Source of the DNA: Hyphomicrobiales bacterium
Lineage (GTDB): Bacteria; Pseudomonadota; Alphaproteobacteria; Rhizobiales; Xanthobacteraceae
Length of the DNA stretch: 47,583 bases
Reading direction: 5' to 3'
Assembly: GCA_009377695.1 (NCBI GenBank)
Contig: WHTP01000030.1
Coordinates: forward strand, 1-47,583
A model generated the notes under the pieces. The model was not told where the DNA came from, searched no databases, and saw only the letters and a program-made list of their open reading frames with translations. The position numbers and the translations under genes were made by a program. Positions 18,995 through 28,357 of this stretch are shown in pieces (the stretch's first letter is position 1; each line of letters opens with the position of its first letter).

Positions 18995-19582
18995 ATGGGC
19001 ACACAGCTTGCTGTCCTTGAACGATTCATTCGCGAACTGCGCAGCATCTGGTCCACGAATGCGGATAACCAGAGCCGCATGGAGAAAGCGAAGGGAGCGC
19101 TCGAACGCTTCGTGATGGAACCGTCGCTCAAGGCGCACTCAGCGGACTGGCCGTCGACCGAAGGTCACAAGAACCTGTTGCTCTATGTCGATCCGGACTT
19201 TGACTTCGTCATCAACGCCGTCGTGCGCGTGCCCGGCCGCAAGGGCAGCATCCACGATCATGCTGACGCCTGGGTGCTCTATGGATTGCTCGACGGCACC
19301 GAGAGCCTCGAGCGTTACGATCGCATCGACGATGGCAGCAAGGAAGGCTACGCCGAGGTGAAGCTCTCGTCGGTGACGACGGGGACGCAAGGCAAGGTCG
19401 ACCTCGTGCCGCCGCGCGCGATCCATGCGGAGCAAGGCGGCGACAACCGTTCGGTCGCGATCATCGTGCGCAGCCAGAAGCTCGGGCAGGGCACGGTGCT
19501 GCAGGGCCGCTACGACCCTGCCGCCAGGACCCGGACCGAGGGGTACGGCCCGACCCAGGTGCCCTTTGAGCTGATGGCCTGA
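18995..19582 (+). CDS. Cupin-fold metal protein (cysteine dioxygenase-like, COG5553 type)
   Basis: A 195-residue protein with an alpha-helical first third and a double-stranded beta-helix. The motif GSIHDHADAWVLYGLLDG gives two histidines (H87, H89) for a metal, and PPRAIHAEQGG supplies a third. This resembles predicted metal-dependent enzymes related to cysteine dioxygenases. The start ATG 18995 has GAGGAA upstream. It follows the TauD-type gene closely and probably shares its transcript. It may process the product of that dioxygenase; this is inference. Confidence 0.75.
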   Translation: MGTQLAVLERFIRELRSIWSTNADNQSRMEKAKGALERFVMEPSLKAHSADWPSTEGHKNLLLYVDPDFDFVINAVVRVPGRKGSIHDHADAWVLYGLLDGTESLERYDRIDDGSKEGYAEVKLSSVTTGTQGKVDLVPPRAIHAEQGGDNRSVAIIVRSQKLGQGTVLQGRYDPAARTRTEGYGPTQVPFELMA

Positions 19583-19696
19583 GGCCCGAACTGACACTGC
19601 CTGATTGCTCAAGATATTGCGGTAATCCCCTGCTGCGGCGCTATCGCTTGGCGCTTGGCGCGCGATATGGTAATCGCGCAGCCTCAGGAGGCCGCC

Positions 19697-21004
19697 ATGG
19701 CAGCAATCGATCCAAGCCCAAAAAATCAAGTATTATCAATGTTTTCCGCCTCGCTCGCGGAGGCTGATCCGGAGATCGCCGACGCCATTGGCAAGGAGCT
19801 CGGGCGTCAGCGCGACGAGATCGAGCTGATCGCGTCCGAGAACATTGTGAGCAAGGCCGTCCTGGAAGCGCAGGGGTCGGTGCTTACCAACAAATACGCG
19901 GAAGGGTTGCCGGGGAAGCGCTACTACGGCGGTTGCCAGTACGTGGACATTGCCGAAACCCTGGCGATCGAACGGGTTACCAAGCTCTTTGGATGCAGAT
20001 TCGCGAACGTGCAGCCGCATTCCGGCGCGTCCGCGAACGCGGCCGCCTTCATGGCGCTGATGGCGCCGGGTGACACGTTCCTGGGCCTCAATCTGACGGC
20101 CGGTGGCCACCTGACGCACGGGTCCCCGGTCAACATGTCGGGCCGCTGGTTCAAGCCGGTGCCCTACAGCGTGCGCCGCGACGACCACCGCATCGACCTC
20201 GATGAGGTGCGCAAGCTCGCGCGCGAATACCACCCCAAGGTGATCATCGCGGGCGGCAGCGCCTATCCGCGCATCATCGATTTCCGTGCTTTCCGCGAGA
20301 TCGCCGACGAAGCCGGCGCCAAGCTGATGGTCGACATGGCGCACTTCGCAGGCCTCGTCGCCGGCGGCGTGCATCCGTCGCCGTTCCCGCACGCGCATGT
20401 GGTCACCTCGACCGCGCACAAGACGCTGCGCGGCCCGCGCTCGGGCTTCGTCCTCTCGGACGACGAGGAGCTTGCGAAGAAGATCAACTCGGCGGTGTTC
20501 CCGGGCCTGCAAGGCGGGCCACTGATGCATGTGATCGCGGCGAAGGCAGTGGCCTTCGGCGAGGCGCTCAAGCCGTCATTCAAGGTCTACGCCAGGAATG
20601 TCGTCGAGAATGCCAAGGCGCTGGCGGAAACGCTGAAGTCCAGGGGTCTCGACATCGTTTCGGGCGGCACCGACACGCATCTGATGCTGGTCGACCTGCG
20701 GCCGAAGCGCCTGACTGGCAAGGTCGCCGAGGCGGCGCTCGGCCGCGCCTACATCACCTGCAACAAGAACGGGATTCCCTACGATCCCGAGAAGCCCATG
20801 GTCACGTCGGGCATCCGTCTTGGCACGCCGGCCGGTACGACCCGCGGGTTCGGCATCGCGGAATTCAAAGAGGTCGGCGAGATGATCGCCGAGGTGCTCG
20901 ACGTACTGTCGCAGAAGGGCACCGATGAAGACGCGCTGGTCGAAGGCGCGGTGCGTGAACGGGTCAAGGCAATGGTGAAGCGGTTTCCGATTTATCAGGG
21001 ATAG
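19697..21004 (+). CDS. glyA: Serine hydroxymethyltransferase
   Basis: GlyA converts serine and tetrahydrofolate to glycine and 5,10-methylene-tetrahydrofolate, using PLP in the cytoplasm. This 435-residue copy is full length. [20 protein letters not shown] is the conserved N-terminal motif, YYGGCQYVD follows, and the PLP lysine is K242 in [14 protein letters not shown] chose ATG 19697 because CAGGAGG lies 5-6 bases upstream; a TTG at 19655 opens a 14-residue extension without support. nrdR follows after 9 bases, as in many alphaproteobacteria, so the two are co-transcribed. Confidence 0.96.
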   Translation: MAAIDPSPKNQVLSMFSASLAEADPEIADAIGKELGRQRDEIELIASENIVSKAVLEAQGSVLTNKYAEGLPGKRYYGGCQYVDIAETLAIERVTKLFGCRFANVQPHSGASANAAAFMALMAPGDTFLGLNLTAGGHLTHGSPVNMSGRWFKPVPYSVRRDDHRIDLDEVRKLAREYHPKVIIAGGSAYPRIIDFRAFREIADEAGAKLMVDMAHFAGLVAGGVHPSPFPHAHVVTSTAHKTLRGPRSGFVLSDDEELAKKINSAVFPGLQGGPLMHVIAAKAVAFGEALKPSFKVYARNVVENAKALAETLKSRGLDIVSGGTDTHLMLVDLRPKRLTGKVAEAALGRAYITCNKNGIPYDPEKPMVTSGIRLGTPAGTTRGFGIAEFKEVGEMIAEVLDVLSQKGTDEDALVEGAVRERVKAMVKRFPIYQG

Positions 21005-21013
21005 GGCAAGGCC

Positions 21014-21499
21014 ATGCGCTGCCCGAACTGCGCGAGCCTCGATACCCAGGTGAAGGATTCCCGGCCGACGGAAGATTCGTCCGTCATCCGTCGCCGCCGC
21101 GTGTGTCTCACCTGCAATTTCCGCTTCACCACCTTCGAGCGCGTTCAGTTGCGTGAGCTCGTCGTCATCAAGCGCAATGGCCGGCGCGTGCCGTTCGACC
21201 GCGACAAGCTCCTGCGCTCGGTGCAGATTGCGGTGCGCAAACGCCCGGTCGAGCCCGAGCGCATCGACCAGGCGGTGTCGAAGATCGTGCGCGAGCTCGA
21301 AAGCCAGGGCGAGAGCGAGGTGTCATCGGAGGCGGTTGGCGAACTCGTCATGGAGGCGCTGCGCTCGCTCGATGATGTTGCCTATGTGCGGTTTGCGTCG
21401 GTGTACCGCAATTTCCGAGAGGCCAAGGACTTCGAGCAACTGCTCGGCGAATTGTCGAACGAAGATGAGCCGAAGCCGATCAGCGTAGAGCGGAAGTAG
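21014..21499 (+). CDS. nrdR: Transcriptional repressor NrdR
   Basis: NrdR senses ATP/dATP and represses ribonucleotide reductase genes. The 161-residue protein has the N-terminal zinc ribbon with cysteines at 3, 6, 31 and 34 (MRCPNC and VCLTC). The ATP-cone domain follows at about 49-139 ([20 protein letters not shown] onward). ATG 21014 starts 9 bases after glyA. In many relatives ribD follows nrdR; here the next gene is an unrelated GrdB-like gene on the other strand. Confidence 0.96.
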   Translation: MRCPNCASLDTQVKDSRPTEDSSVIRRRRVCLTCNFRFTTFERVQLRELVVIKRNGRRVPFDRDKLLRSVQIAVRKRPVEPERIDQAVSKIVRELESQGESEVSSEAVGELVMEALRSLDDVAYVRFASVYRNFREAKDFEQLLGELSNEDEPKPISVERK

Positions 21500-21502
21500 C
21501 GC

Positions 21503-22477
21503 TTACCCGGTTGCGAGATTGGATCGACCTGACCGAGGTGCTGTCTCCTCCTCGCGCACAGTCCTTGCGACATCTTTCGCCTTGTCGAATGCCGCGCGGC
21601 GCATCCTGATCTCGTCGGCAGAGAGGCGCTCGATATTGCAATAGTCGAGCTTCCAGTCGGGATTGTCGCTCCAAACGAGCGGGGACTGCACGACCGTGCG
21701 TGCTGCCGGAGCGTGCTCAAGCAGGCGCAGTGCAAGATCGAGGGTCGAGGCTTGTGAGCGCAGGTCGTGCGGGCGTCCCGCCGCATTACCGAGCGGGAAG
21801 TCGGAGAATAGGAAGCGCGGCACGCCCACGTATTCGACGATGTCCTTGGCGCATCCCATCACCACGGTCGCAATGCCGTTCTCTTCCAGCGCGCGGGCGG
21901 CGAAGCTCGCGCTCTGGTGACAGACCGGGCAGTTGGGAACGAGGAGCGCGCCGTCAACGTGATCAGCCCGGCAGCGCGCGACCAGTTCCGGGCAATCGGT
22001 CTCGATGGTCGCGCGATGGCTGCGGTTGGTTGGCAGGCCATGGAAGCGCGCGGCGACCGATCCGATGCGACCGTCGGCCTCCGCATCGCGCAATGCGGGA
22101 AGCGGAAAGTAGCTGCCGGAATCGTCGGCCGTGGTGTGCGTGCGGTCGATTGCAACATGCGAAATGCGCAGGTCGTGGTCCTTCGTCGCATCGCCGGAAT
22201 AGACTTTGTAGAATTTCGCGGCCGCGTTGTAAGGCGCGCCGGGCCCTTGCTCGCCCTTGTCCGGCTGGTAGGGCGCAGCCGTGGTGATGAGGGCAATGCA
22301 GCATTCGGACAGCGGCTTGCCAAGCGGATGGAACAGCGCGCTTTTGTAATGCGCCCATTCGTAAGGCGCGCCATAGCCGAGCGCAGCGTAGTAGGTCCTG
22401 ATCCGCTGCAAGTAGGGGATCGGCACGTCGTGGGCTGCCGCAAAACCAAAATGATCGACGTAATCGGATTTGGACAT
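21503..22477 (-). CDS. GrdB-like glycine/sarcosine/betaine reductase family protein
   Basis: This 324-residue protein resembles the GrdB/proline-reductase selenoprotein family (PF07355 type). That family catalyses reductive deamination in anaerobes with a selenocysteine. Here the corresponding area, ALLVPNCPVCHQS, carries C183-P-V-C186, so a cysteine pair replaces any selenocysteine. No in-frame TGA is present. The N-terminal FHPLGKPLSECCIALITTAAPY fits the family. It is convergent with nrdR (3 bases apart) and 8 bases downstream of the HxlR gene, so it is probably co-transcribed with that regulator. Its role in this likely aerobic bacterium is unknown. Confidence 0.75.
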   Translation of the reverse strand: MSKSDYVDHFGFAAAHDVPIPYLQRIRTYYAALGYGAPYEWAHYKSALFHPLGKPLSECCIALITTAAPYQPDKGEQGPGAPYNAAAKFYKVYSGDATKDHDLRISHVAIDRTHTTADDSGSYFPLPALRDAEADGRIGSVAARFHGLPTNRSHRATIETDCPELVARCRADHVDGALLVPNCPVCHQSASFAARALEENGIATVVMGCAKDIVEYVGVPRFLFSDFPLGNAAGRPHDLRSQASTLDLALRLLEHAPAARTVVQSPLVWSDNPDWKLDYCNIERLSADEIRMRRAAFDKAKDVARTVREEETAPRSGRSNLATG

Positions 22478-22485
22478 CAGGGGCG

Positions 22486-22869
22486 CTACGCCGCCGGCCG
22501 TTCACTCCGCCCGTCGAACGTGCGGCGCGCGTCCTCGACGGCCTCAACGTGCTTTTCGACCCACATCCACATGCCGCAGACGGCCTCGCCGAGGCTTTCA
22601 CCGAGTGGCGTGAGCCTGTAGTCGACGCGCGGCGGCACGGTGGGATGCACGCGCCGCGTCACGAGCCCGTCACGTTCGAGCTGCCGGAGCGTTTTGGTTA
22701 GCATTTTTTGACTGATGTTTCCCACGCGCTCCTGAAGACGCGAGAACCGAATGTCAGTCTCTCGGTCGAGTGCCTCAATAACAAGCAGTGTCCACTTGTC
22801 CGCGATCCGCTCGAGTATTTCGCGAACCATCGCCTCTTTGCTCGGGTCGCAATCCAGGTCGCAAGCCAT
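22486..22869 (-). CDS. HxlR-family transcriptional regulator
   Basis: A 127-residue winged-helix regulator. DKWTLLVIEALDRETDIRFSRLQ around residue 24 and ISQKMLTKTLRQLERDGLVTRRV around 52 are the HxlR core; the wing is YRLTPLGESL. CDLDCD near the N-terminus has two cysteines that might sense redox or electrophiles, as in some family members. It is divergent from the molybdenum hydroxylase operon across 109 bases and is the obvious candidate to control it. The GrdB-like gene is 8 bases downstream. Start ATG 22869. Confidence 0.9.
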   Translation of the reverse strand: MACDLDCDPSKEAMVREILERIADKWTLLVIEALDRETDIRFSRLQERVGNISQKMLTKTLRQLERDGLVTRRVHPTVPPRVDYRLTPLGESLGEAVCGMWMWVEKHVEAVEDARRTFDGRSERPAA

Positions 22870-22895
22870 GGCGGCTCCAATAGTTTCCGCGCGGT

Positions 22896-22908
22896 AAGTA
22901 TGGAACTT
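22896..22908. promoter_or_regulatory. Candidate HxlR operator
   Basis: AAGT-ATGGA-ACTT is a small inverted repeat in the 109-base divergent region between the HxlR gene and iorA. HxlR-type regulators bind short inverted repeats near their own promoters. The half sites are only four bases, so chance is possible. Confidence 0.25.
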
Positions 22909-22978
22909 TCCGGTGCGTTCTTGAGATTAGAAGGATTCGATCGTAGCTCCGAGCAAATGTCCAGATCGGAGCCAGTCC

Positions 22979-23440
22979 ATGACATTTCAACTCAGCGTCA
23001 ACGGCCGCTCGCATGCGGTGGACGTCGATCCCTCGACGCCGCTTTTGTGGGTCCTGCGGGACACCATCGGGCTGACCGGAACCAAATTTGGCTGCGGGAT
23101 CGCTCAATGCGGGGCCTGCACCGTGTTCCTCGACGGTAAGCCTCTGCGCTCATGCGCCTTGCCGGTTTCGGCGGTGGGTAGCCAGTCCGTCATCACCATC
23201 GAGGGCCTCAGCGGCCGCGAGGCGGAGGCCGTCCAGCGTGCGTGGGTCGCCCGCGACGTTCCCCAGTGCGGCTACTGCCAGTCCGGTCAGGTGATGAGCG
23301 CGGTCGCGTTGCTCACTGAAGTCAAAAAGCCATCCGACCGCGACATCGATCTCGCGATGACCGGAAACATCTGTCGTTGCGCGACCTATGTGCGCATCCG
23401 TGCCGCGATCCATGACGCAGCCAAGTCGCTGGAGGGCTGA
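22979..23440 (+). CDS. [2Fe-2S] subunit of a molybdenum hydroxylase (IorA-like)
   Basis: This 153-residue small subunit belongs to the xanthine oxidase family. The plant-type cluster cysteines are C39, C44, C47 and C59; the second cluster uses C97, C100, C132 and C134 (CGYC and CRC). It passes electrons from the molybdopterin subunit. Without an FAD subunit in the operon, the set resembles two-subunit isoquinoline 1-oxidoreductase or related aldehyde oxidoreductases. ATG 22979 follows CGGAGCC. The large subunit starts 3 bases after the stop. Confidence 0.93.
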   Translation: MTFQLSVNGRSHAVDVDPSTPLLWVLRDTIGLTGTKFGCGIAQCGACTVFLDGKPLRSCALPVSAVGSQSVITIEGLSGREAEAVQRAWVARDVPQCGYCQSGQVMSAVALLTEVKKPSDRDIDLAMTGNICRCATYVRIRAAIHDAAKSLEG

Positions 23441-23443
23441 ACC

Positions 23444-25642
23444 ATGTTGATGCAGCCAATGAAGAGCCACCAAACGGTATCGCGTCGCGGCGTCGTGCAA
23501 GGCCTGGGCGGATTGATCCTCGCCGTCGCGCTGCCCGGCACGGCGCATGCCCAGTCGGGCGCAGCTCAGGTGTTGAAGGGCGACGGCGGCGCCGTTGCGG
23601 CGATTGCACCCAACGCATTCGTCCGCATTGCCAGCGACGATATCGTCACCGTTCTCGTCAAGCACATCGAATTCGGCCAGGGCCCGTGGACGGGCCTGGC
23701 GACGCTGGTGGCCGAGGAACTCGATGCCGACTGGTCGCAGATGCGTGCGGAGCATGCGCCTGCGAATTCGGATTTGTACAAGAACTTCGCGTTCGGAATG
23801 CAGGGGACAGGCGGCTCGACCGCAATCGCGAATTCGTTCGAGCAGATGCGCACCGTCGGTGCGACGGCGCGTGCCATGCTGCTTACGGCAGCCGCCAGCG
23901 CCTGGAACGTGCCGGTCGGCGAGCTCACCGTCGACCGTGGCACGATTCGCCACGCGAGCTCCAAGCGCGAGGGCCGCTTCGGGCAATTCGCCGAGGCGGC
24001 GGCAAAGCTGCCGGTTCCGGCCAAGGTTCCGCTTAAGGATCCGTCAGCGTTCACATTGATTGGCCGGGACGACGGCTCGGTCAAGAAGCTCGACAGTGCC
24101 GCGAAGTCGAACGGCACCGCGCAGTTCACGATCGATATCCGCGAGCCGGACATGCTGACGGTGGTGGTCGCGCGGCCACCGCGCTTTGGTGGCAAGGTCG
24201 CAAGCCTTGATGCCAAGGAAGCACTCGCACAGCCGGGCGTCGTCGACGTCAAGCAAATCTCGTCGGGTGTCGCTGTTTACGCCCAGGGGACGTACCAAGC
24301 GATGCAGGGCCGTTCCCGGCTGAAGATCACATGGGATGATAGTGCCGCCGAAAAGCGCAGCTCGGATCAACTGATCGAAGAGTATCGCGCGCTTGCCCGC
24401 AAGCCCGGCTTGGTCGCACGCCAGCACGGCAACGTCGAAGCGGCATTGAAGTTGGCCGACAAGGCGTTGGAAGCCGAATACGTGTTTCCTTACCTCGCCC
24501 ATGCTCCCATGGAGCCGCTCGACGGCTTCCTGCGCTGGGACGGAAACACCGCCGTGGCGCGGTTCGGGAGCCAGCTCCAGACCGGCGATCATCATGCCAT
24601 CGCGAAGGTGTTGGGTCTGCCGCCGGAGCGCGTGCAGGTGGAGACGATGTTGGCCGGCGGTAGCTTCGGCCGTAGGGCGCAAGCGACCATGCATCTCGCA
24701 GTCGAGCTTGCAGAAGCAGCAAAAGCAATCGGCCCCAACCGTCCGATGAAACTGGTCTGGACGCGCGAGGACGACATCCACGGCGGCTATTACCGGCCGC
24801 TGTTCGTTCACCGTCTGCGTGGCGGAATCCGCGACGGCCGCATCACCGCATGGTCGAATACACTCGTTGGCCAGTCGTTCCTCAGAGGCTCGCCGTTCGA
24901 AAAGATGATCAAGGACGGCATCGACGCAACCTCGGTCGAGGGGTCGAAAGAGATTCCGTACCAGGTCGCGGATTTCCGTTGCGACCTGCATACCACAGAC
25001 GTAAGCATCCCGACTCTATGGTGGCGTTCGGTCGGTCATACCCACACCGGCTATGCGGTTGAGTGTTTCATTGATGAACTGCTTGAGGCCACCGGGCAGG
25101 ACCCGGTTTCCGGGCGGTTGGCGCTGATGGACAAGGCTCCGCGCGCGGCGGGCGTCCTGCGTGCCGTGGCCGATCTCGCCGGCTGGAAGGGCCCAGGACC
25201 GACCAACGGCAGGGCGCGCGGCGTGGCGGTGGTCGAGAGCTTCAACACTTACGTCGCGCAGATCGCCGAAGTCTCCGACGGTGGCCGTGAGGGACCGCGC
25301 GTGCACAAAGTGTGGTGCGCGGTCGATTGCGGCATCGCCGTCAATCCGGACGTGATCCGCGCCCAGATGGAAGGCGGAATCGGCTACGGATTGGGACACG
25401 TGCTGTTTGCCGAGGTGTCGCTCGATGAAGGCAGGCCGGTGCAATCGAATTTCGATGGCTATCGGTCGCTCCGCATCCACGAAATGCCGGAGGTCGAGGT
25501 TCGGATTGTCCAGTCAGGCGAAAAGCCGACCGGTGTCGGCGAGCCAGGCGTGCCGCCGATCGGCCCCGCGGTCGCCAATGCGATGGCGCGGCTCGGCCTT
25601 CAGCGGCCGCGGCGGCTTCCAATCGTCAGGGCGGTGTCGTGA
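23444..25642 (+). CDS. Molybdopterin-binding subunit of a molybdenum hydroxylase (IorB-like)
   Basis: The 732-residue catalytic subunit has a Tat export signal: SRRGVVQG near residue 13, a hydrophobic stretch and AHAQ. Export is therefore likely as a folded complex with the small subunit. Conserved xanthine oxidase-family segments include [14 protein letters not shown] near residue 345, AGGSFGRRA near 405, and the C-terminal [13 protein letters not shown] with the catalytic glutamate. It hydroxylates an N-heterocycle or oxidises an aldehyde. The start codon at 23444 is preceded by GGAGG inside the upstream gene. A cytochrome c gene overlaps its stop by 4 bases. Confidence 0.93.
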   Translation: MLMQPMKSHQTVSRRGVVQGLGGLILAVALPGTAHAQSGAAQVLKGDGGAVAAIAPNAFVRIASDDIVTVLVKHIEFGQGPWTGLATLVAEELDADWSQMRAEHAPANSDLYKNFAFGMQGTGGSTAIANSFEQMRTVGATARAMLLTAAASAWNVPVGELTVDRGTIRHASSKREGRFGQFAEAAAKLPVPAKVPLKDPSAFTLIGRDDGSVKKLDSAAKSNGTAQFTIDIREPDMLTVVVARPPRFGGKVASLDAKEALAQPGVVDVKQISSGVAVYAQGTYQAMQGRSRLKITWDDSAAEKRSSDQLIEEYRALARKPGLVARQHGNVEAALKLADKALEAEYVFPYLAHAPMEPLDGFLRWDGNTAVARFGSQLQTGDHHAIAKVLGLPPERVQVETMLAGGSFGRRAQATMHLAVELAEAAKAIGPNRPMKLVWTREDDIHGGYYRPLFVHRLRGGIRDGRITAWSNTLVGQSFLRGSPFEKMIKDGIDATSVEGSKEIPYQVADFRCDLHTTDVSIPTLWWRSVGHTHTGYAVECFIDELLEATGQDPVSGRLALMDKAPRAAGVLRAVADLAGWKGPGPTNGRARGVAVVESFNTYVAQIAEVSDGGREGPRVHKVWCAVDCGIAVNPDVIRAQMEGGIGYGLGHVLFAEVSLDEGRPVQSNFDGYRSLRIHEMPEVEVRIVQSGEKPTGVGEPGVPPIGPAVANAMARLGLQRPRRLPIVRAVS

Positions 25643-26277
25643 TCCGCGGCGCTGCTCTGGCATTGTTCGCGGCTCTGGCTGCCGGCGTGGCTGGAGCGAC
25701 GGTTGTTGCTGTGAGCCACTCGTCCATGGCCCAGCCCAATGCGACGCCGGCATCAGAGTTGCGGCCGGCGGCGTCCTTCTCATCGGTTGCCAACGCGCGC
25801 GATCGCGCCGTTGCGCTGTTCCAGGAAGCGGCAAAGGTCCTGCAGCATCCGCGCTGCGTGAATTGCCATCCGCGCGGCGACCGCCCCATGCAAACGGACC
25901 AGATGCGTCCCCATGAACCCATGGTGGTGCGTGGCGCGGACGGCCATGGCGCACCGGGCCTAACCTGCACGACCTGTCACGGCAATGCCAACTACGAGAC
26001 GGCGCGGGTGCCGGGCGACCTGCATTGGCATCTCGCGCCTGCGTCGATGGCGTGGGAAGGCATGTCGGTGGGCCAGATCTGCGAGCAGCTCAAGGATCCG
26101 AAGCGCAACGGCAACCGGACCCTCGCTGCCGTCATCGACCACGCGAGCAATGACTCGCTGGTCAAGTGGGGCTGGAATCCAGGCGGCGGTAGGACGCCCG
26201 CGCCCGGCACCAACGCAGAGTTTGGCGAACTGTTGCGCGCATGGGCCGACGCCGGCGCGCATTGTCCGGCGGGGTGA
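25639..26277 (+). CDS. Periplasmic di-haem cytochrome c-like protein
   Basis: The 212-residue protein starts with a signal-type hydrophobic segment (residues 5-30). It has two CxxCH haem sites, C73-V-N-C-H77 and C110-T-T-C-H114. The GTG start overlaps the TGA of the upstream gene (GTGA), which indicates translational coupling. It most likely takes electrons from the exported molybdenum hydroxylase to the respiratory chain. The ends of this operon and the TctC-type gene at 26310 face each other. Confidence 0.88.
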   Translation: MIRGAALALFAALAAGVAGATVVAVSHSSMAQPNATPASELRPAASFSSVANARDRAVALFQEAAKVLQHPRCVNCHPRGDRPMQTDQMRPHEPMVVRGADGHGAPGLTCTTCHGNANYETARVPGDLHWHLAPASMAWEGMSVGQICEQLKDPKRNGNRTLAAVIDHASNDSLVKWGWNPGGGRTPAPGTNAEFGELLRAWADAGAHCPAG

Positions 26278-26309
26278 TCGCGCATCGTGGGCGGCTGAGC
26301 GCGTTCATG

Positions 26310-27338
26310 CTACTTCTGCATGACGCGCCTCAGCGCTTCTATGATGTCCTTCGGCAGCTTCATCGTGTCGCGCGTGGTGGCGTCCAGTTGCTCACCGGTC
26401 GCGCCGTCGATCATGACCTTGCGCTTTTGGGTCGCGGCGATGAATTCCGGATCCCTTAGCATCGCCTGGAACGCCGTCCGCAGCGCAGCCAGGCGCTCCG
26501 ACGGCACGCCCGGCGTGGTCAGGATCGAACGGCCGATCTCGGCCGTGCCAGCAAGTACGCCCATTACCCTCTTTCCCTCATCGTTGGTCGCTAGCTCTGT
26601 CATGGTCGGGACCTTCGGCAACTGCGCATGCCGTTTGAGACCGCTCTGAAATAGGAGTGTAGCTTTGCCTTGCAGCCATTCGGGATTCTGGACGATGATG
26701 GTGGGCAGCGACTCACCCCCGTTCACGTCGACTTCGCCGCGCTCGAGCGCGAGTTCAATCTCTTTCGTACCGCTGTAGCCGGTGATGACCTTGAAGCGGG
26801 ATCCGGCATAGGCGTTCAGCGCTCGCGCATAGATGGCTGACGTCGACGTCGCCTGGCCGGCACCGACCGTGATTTCGCGCTTGCGCGTATCCTCGAAGGA
26901 CTTGATGCCGCTCTTCGGCAGCGCCACCGCAACGTCGACCATTGAGACGAGGCGACCGAGATAGCTGAAGCGTCTCGGGTCGATCCCCATCTTGTCATCG
27001 ACGAGCAGGGTCATTGCGAGTTGCTGAGGGGTGCTGCCGAGCTGGGTCCCGTCCTGCGGCGCCACCTTGTAAAGGTAGTCGACCGCCTTGAAGCCACCAG
27101 CTCCGGGCATGTTCACCGCGATGACGGTCGGATTGCCGGGAATGTGGCGGCCTAGAAATTCGACGGCGAGCCGTCCATAGAGATCGTAGCTGCCGCCCGT
27201 GCCGTAGCCGACGATCAGACGCACGGTCTTGCCGCGATAGAAGTCGGCGACTGCGTCCGCGCGTGCGCTGGCGCTAAAGGCGAGTTGCGCTATGGCGGTC
27301 GCAAAAAGCGCCATCAAGTGCCACGTTATCCGAGACAT
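26310..27338 (-). CDS. TctC-type periplasmic binding protein (long subfamily)
   Basis: A 342-residue protein with a signal peptide ending SARA. The subfamily pattern is VADFYRGKTVRLIVGYGTGG, then YDLYGRL, IPGNPTVIAVNMPGAGG and VAPQDGTQ. It is related to but distinct from classical Bug proteins. It binds a small solute in the periplasm; the ligand is unknown. It lies 15 bases downstream of the class II aldolase-type gene in the same operon, so its ligand may feed that enzyme. RBS AGGGAG lies before ATG 27338. Confidence 0.88.
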   Translation of the reverse strand: MSRITWHLMALFATAIAQLAFSASARADAVADFYRGKTVRLIVGYGTGGSYDLYGRLAVEFLGRHIPGNPTVIAVNMPGAGGFKAVDYLYKVAPQDGTQLGSTPQQLAMTLLVDDKMGIDPRRFSYLGRLVSMVDVAVALPKSGIKSFEDTRKREITVGAGQATSTSAIYARALNAYAGSRFKVITGYSGTKEIELALERGEVDVNGGESLPTIIVQNPEWLQGKATLLFQSGLKRHAQLPKVPTMTELATNDEGKRVMGVLAGTAEIGRSILTTPGVPSERLAALRTAFQAMLRDPEFIAATQKRKVMIDGATGEQLDATTRDTMKLPKDIIEALRRVMQK

Positions 27339-27353
27339 GGTCGTTATCTCCCT

Positions 27354-28097
27354 CTACGGTGTTCCAACCTGCTTCTTCCACATGGCCCAGGGTCGATCGA
27401 CGTTCTGCGCCTTGAGCTGCTCGAATTCATTGAGGAAAGTGATCGGGCCGCCGAGCATCACGGCCTGCATCTGGAGCTTGGCGTTCACCTCGGTGTAGAT
27501 CGCGCGAAACGCCGCGGTCTTGAGATCGGGCCCCGCGACCGCGTTGCCGTGGCCTCGCATCAGCACCACTGATCCTTTGCCGAGCGTTTCAGCGAGCGAT
27601 TTGCCAAGCTCGTTGGTGAGTACCAGCATATTGTTCTTTTCGCCCGCGACCTGCCGGATCTCCCACACTGGAACGCTTTGGCCGAGGAAATGCCCGTTGT
27701 GGAAGATGGCGCGCAGCGGCTTCTCGGTCACGCTGAACGGAATGATGGTCGGCGAGTGGCTGTGCACGACCGCATTTACATCCGGGCGCAACTTGTAAAT
27801 CTCGCCGTGGATGAAACGCTCGCGATAGACTGGACGGCCGTTCGCATCGATCGCGGTGCTATCGAGATCGAAGGTGATGAGATCGCTGACCGTCACGTCG
27901 CGCGGCGCGATCGCCTGCATCTGCAGATAGCGATCGGGATTGCGCGGGTCGCGCACGCTGACGTGACCGAACGAGTCAAGAACGCCGTTTTCGGCGAGGA
28001 TGTGATTGGCGGCGACCAGATCGATCGCGGCTGCGGGATCAAGGTCGGCATAGCCGGAACCGAGCTTGACGCCGCCATCCTTGGATGTTTCTGCCAT
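27354..28097 (-). CDS. Class II aldolase/adducin-family protein
   Basis: This 247-residue protein has the AraD/FucA-like fold. The metal histidines appear in VVHSHSP near residue 113 and RGHGN near 182, with SFGHVSVRDP near 42 as the substrate-phosphate or carboxylate loop. The family includes aldolases, epimerases and decarboxylases acting on hydroxyacids or sugar phosphates. No signal peptide. RBS GGGAGG lies before ATG 28097. The TctC-type gene follows. The 260-base region upstream, shared with a divergent TctC-type gene at 28358, holds no clear gene. Confidence 0.87.
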   Translation of the reverse strand: MAETSKDGGVKLGSGYADLDPAAAIDLVAANHILAENGVLDSFGHVSVRDPRNPDRYLQMQAIAPRDVTVSDLITFDLDSTAIDANGRPVYRERFIHGEIYKLRPDVNAVVHSHSPTIIPFSVTEKPLRAIFHNGHFLGQSVPVWEIRQVAGEKNNMLVLTNELGKSLAETLGKGSVVLMRGHGNAVAGPDLKTAAFRAIYTEVNAKLQMQAVMLGGPITFLNEFEQLKAQNVDRPWAMWKKQVGTP

Positions 28098-28357
28098 CAG
28101 TCCTCCCGAGCGTTGTCACTTGCCGTGACCTGCGCCTTCTTGTCGCTTCATCGACTGGGCAATGAAGTGTCAGGGACGAGCGCCAAATTTGGTAGCCCGT
28201 TTCGCAGAACAACTGTTGTTTCCAGGACGCTGACCCAGCGTAGACGGCGCAAGCGACGCCTGCTCGGTCCCGACCGCCTTGTCGATCGTGGGCGGATCGT
28301 CATAATCGGCTGTGGGCACGCGAGATTGAAAAAAACCAGTGCCTGAGGACGCGCTCA

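Noticed and set aside
19655-19697. TTG start extending GlyA by 14 residues
   Set aside because: CAGGAGG is placed correctly for ATG 19697, and the extension is not typical of GlyA.
21503-22477. Selenocysteine in the GrdB-like protein
   Set aside because: No in-frame TGA exists and the site reads CPVC.
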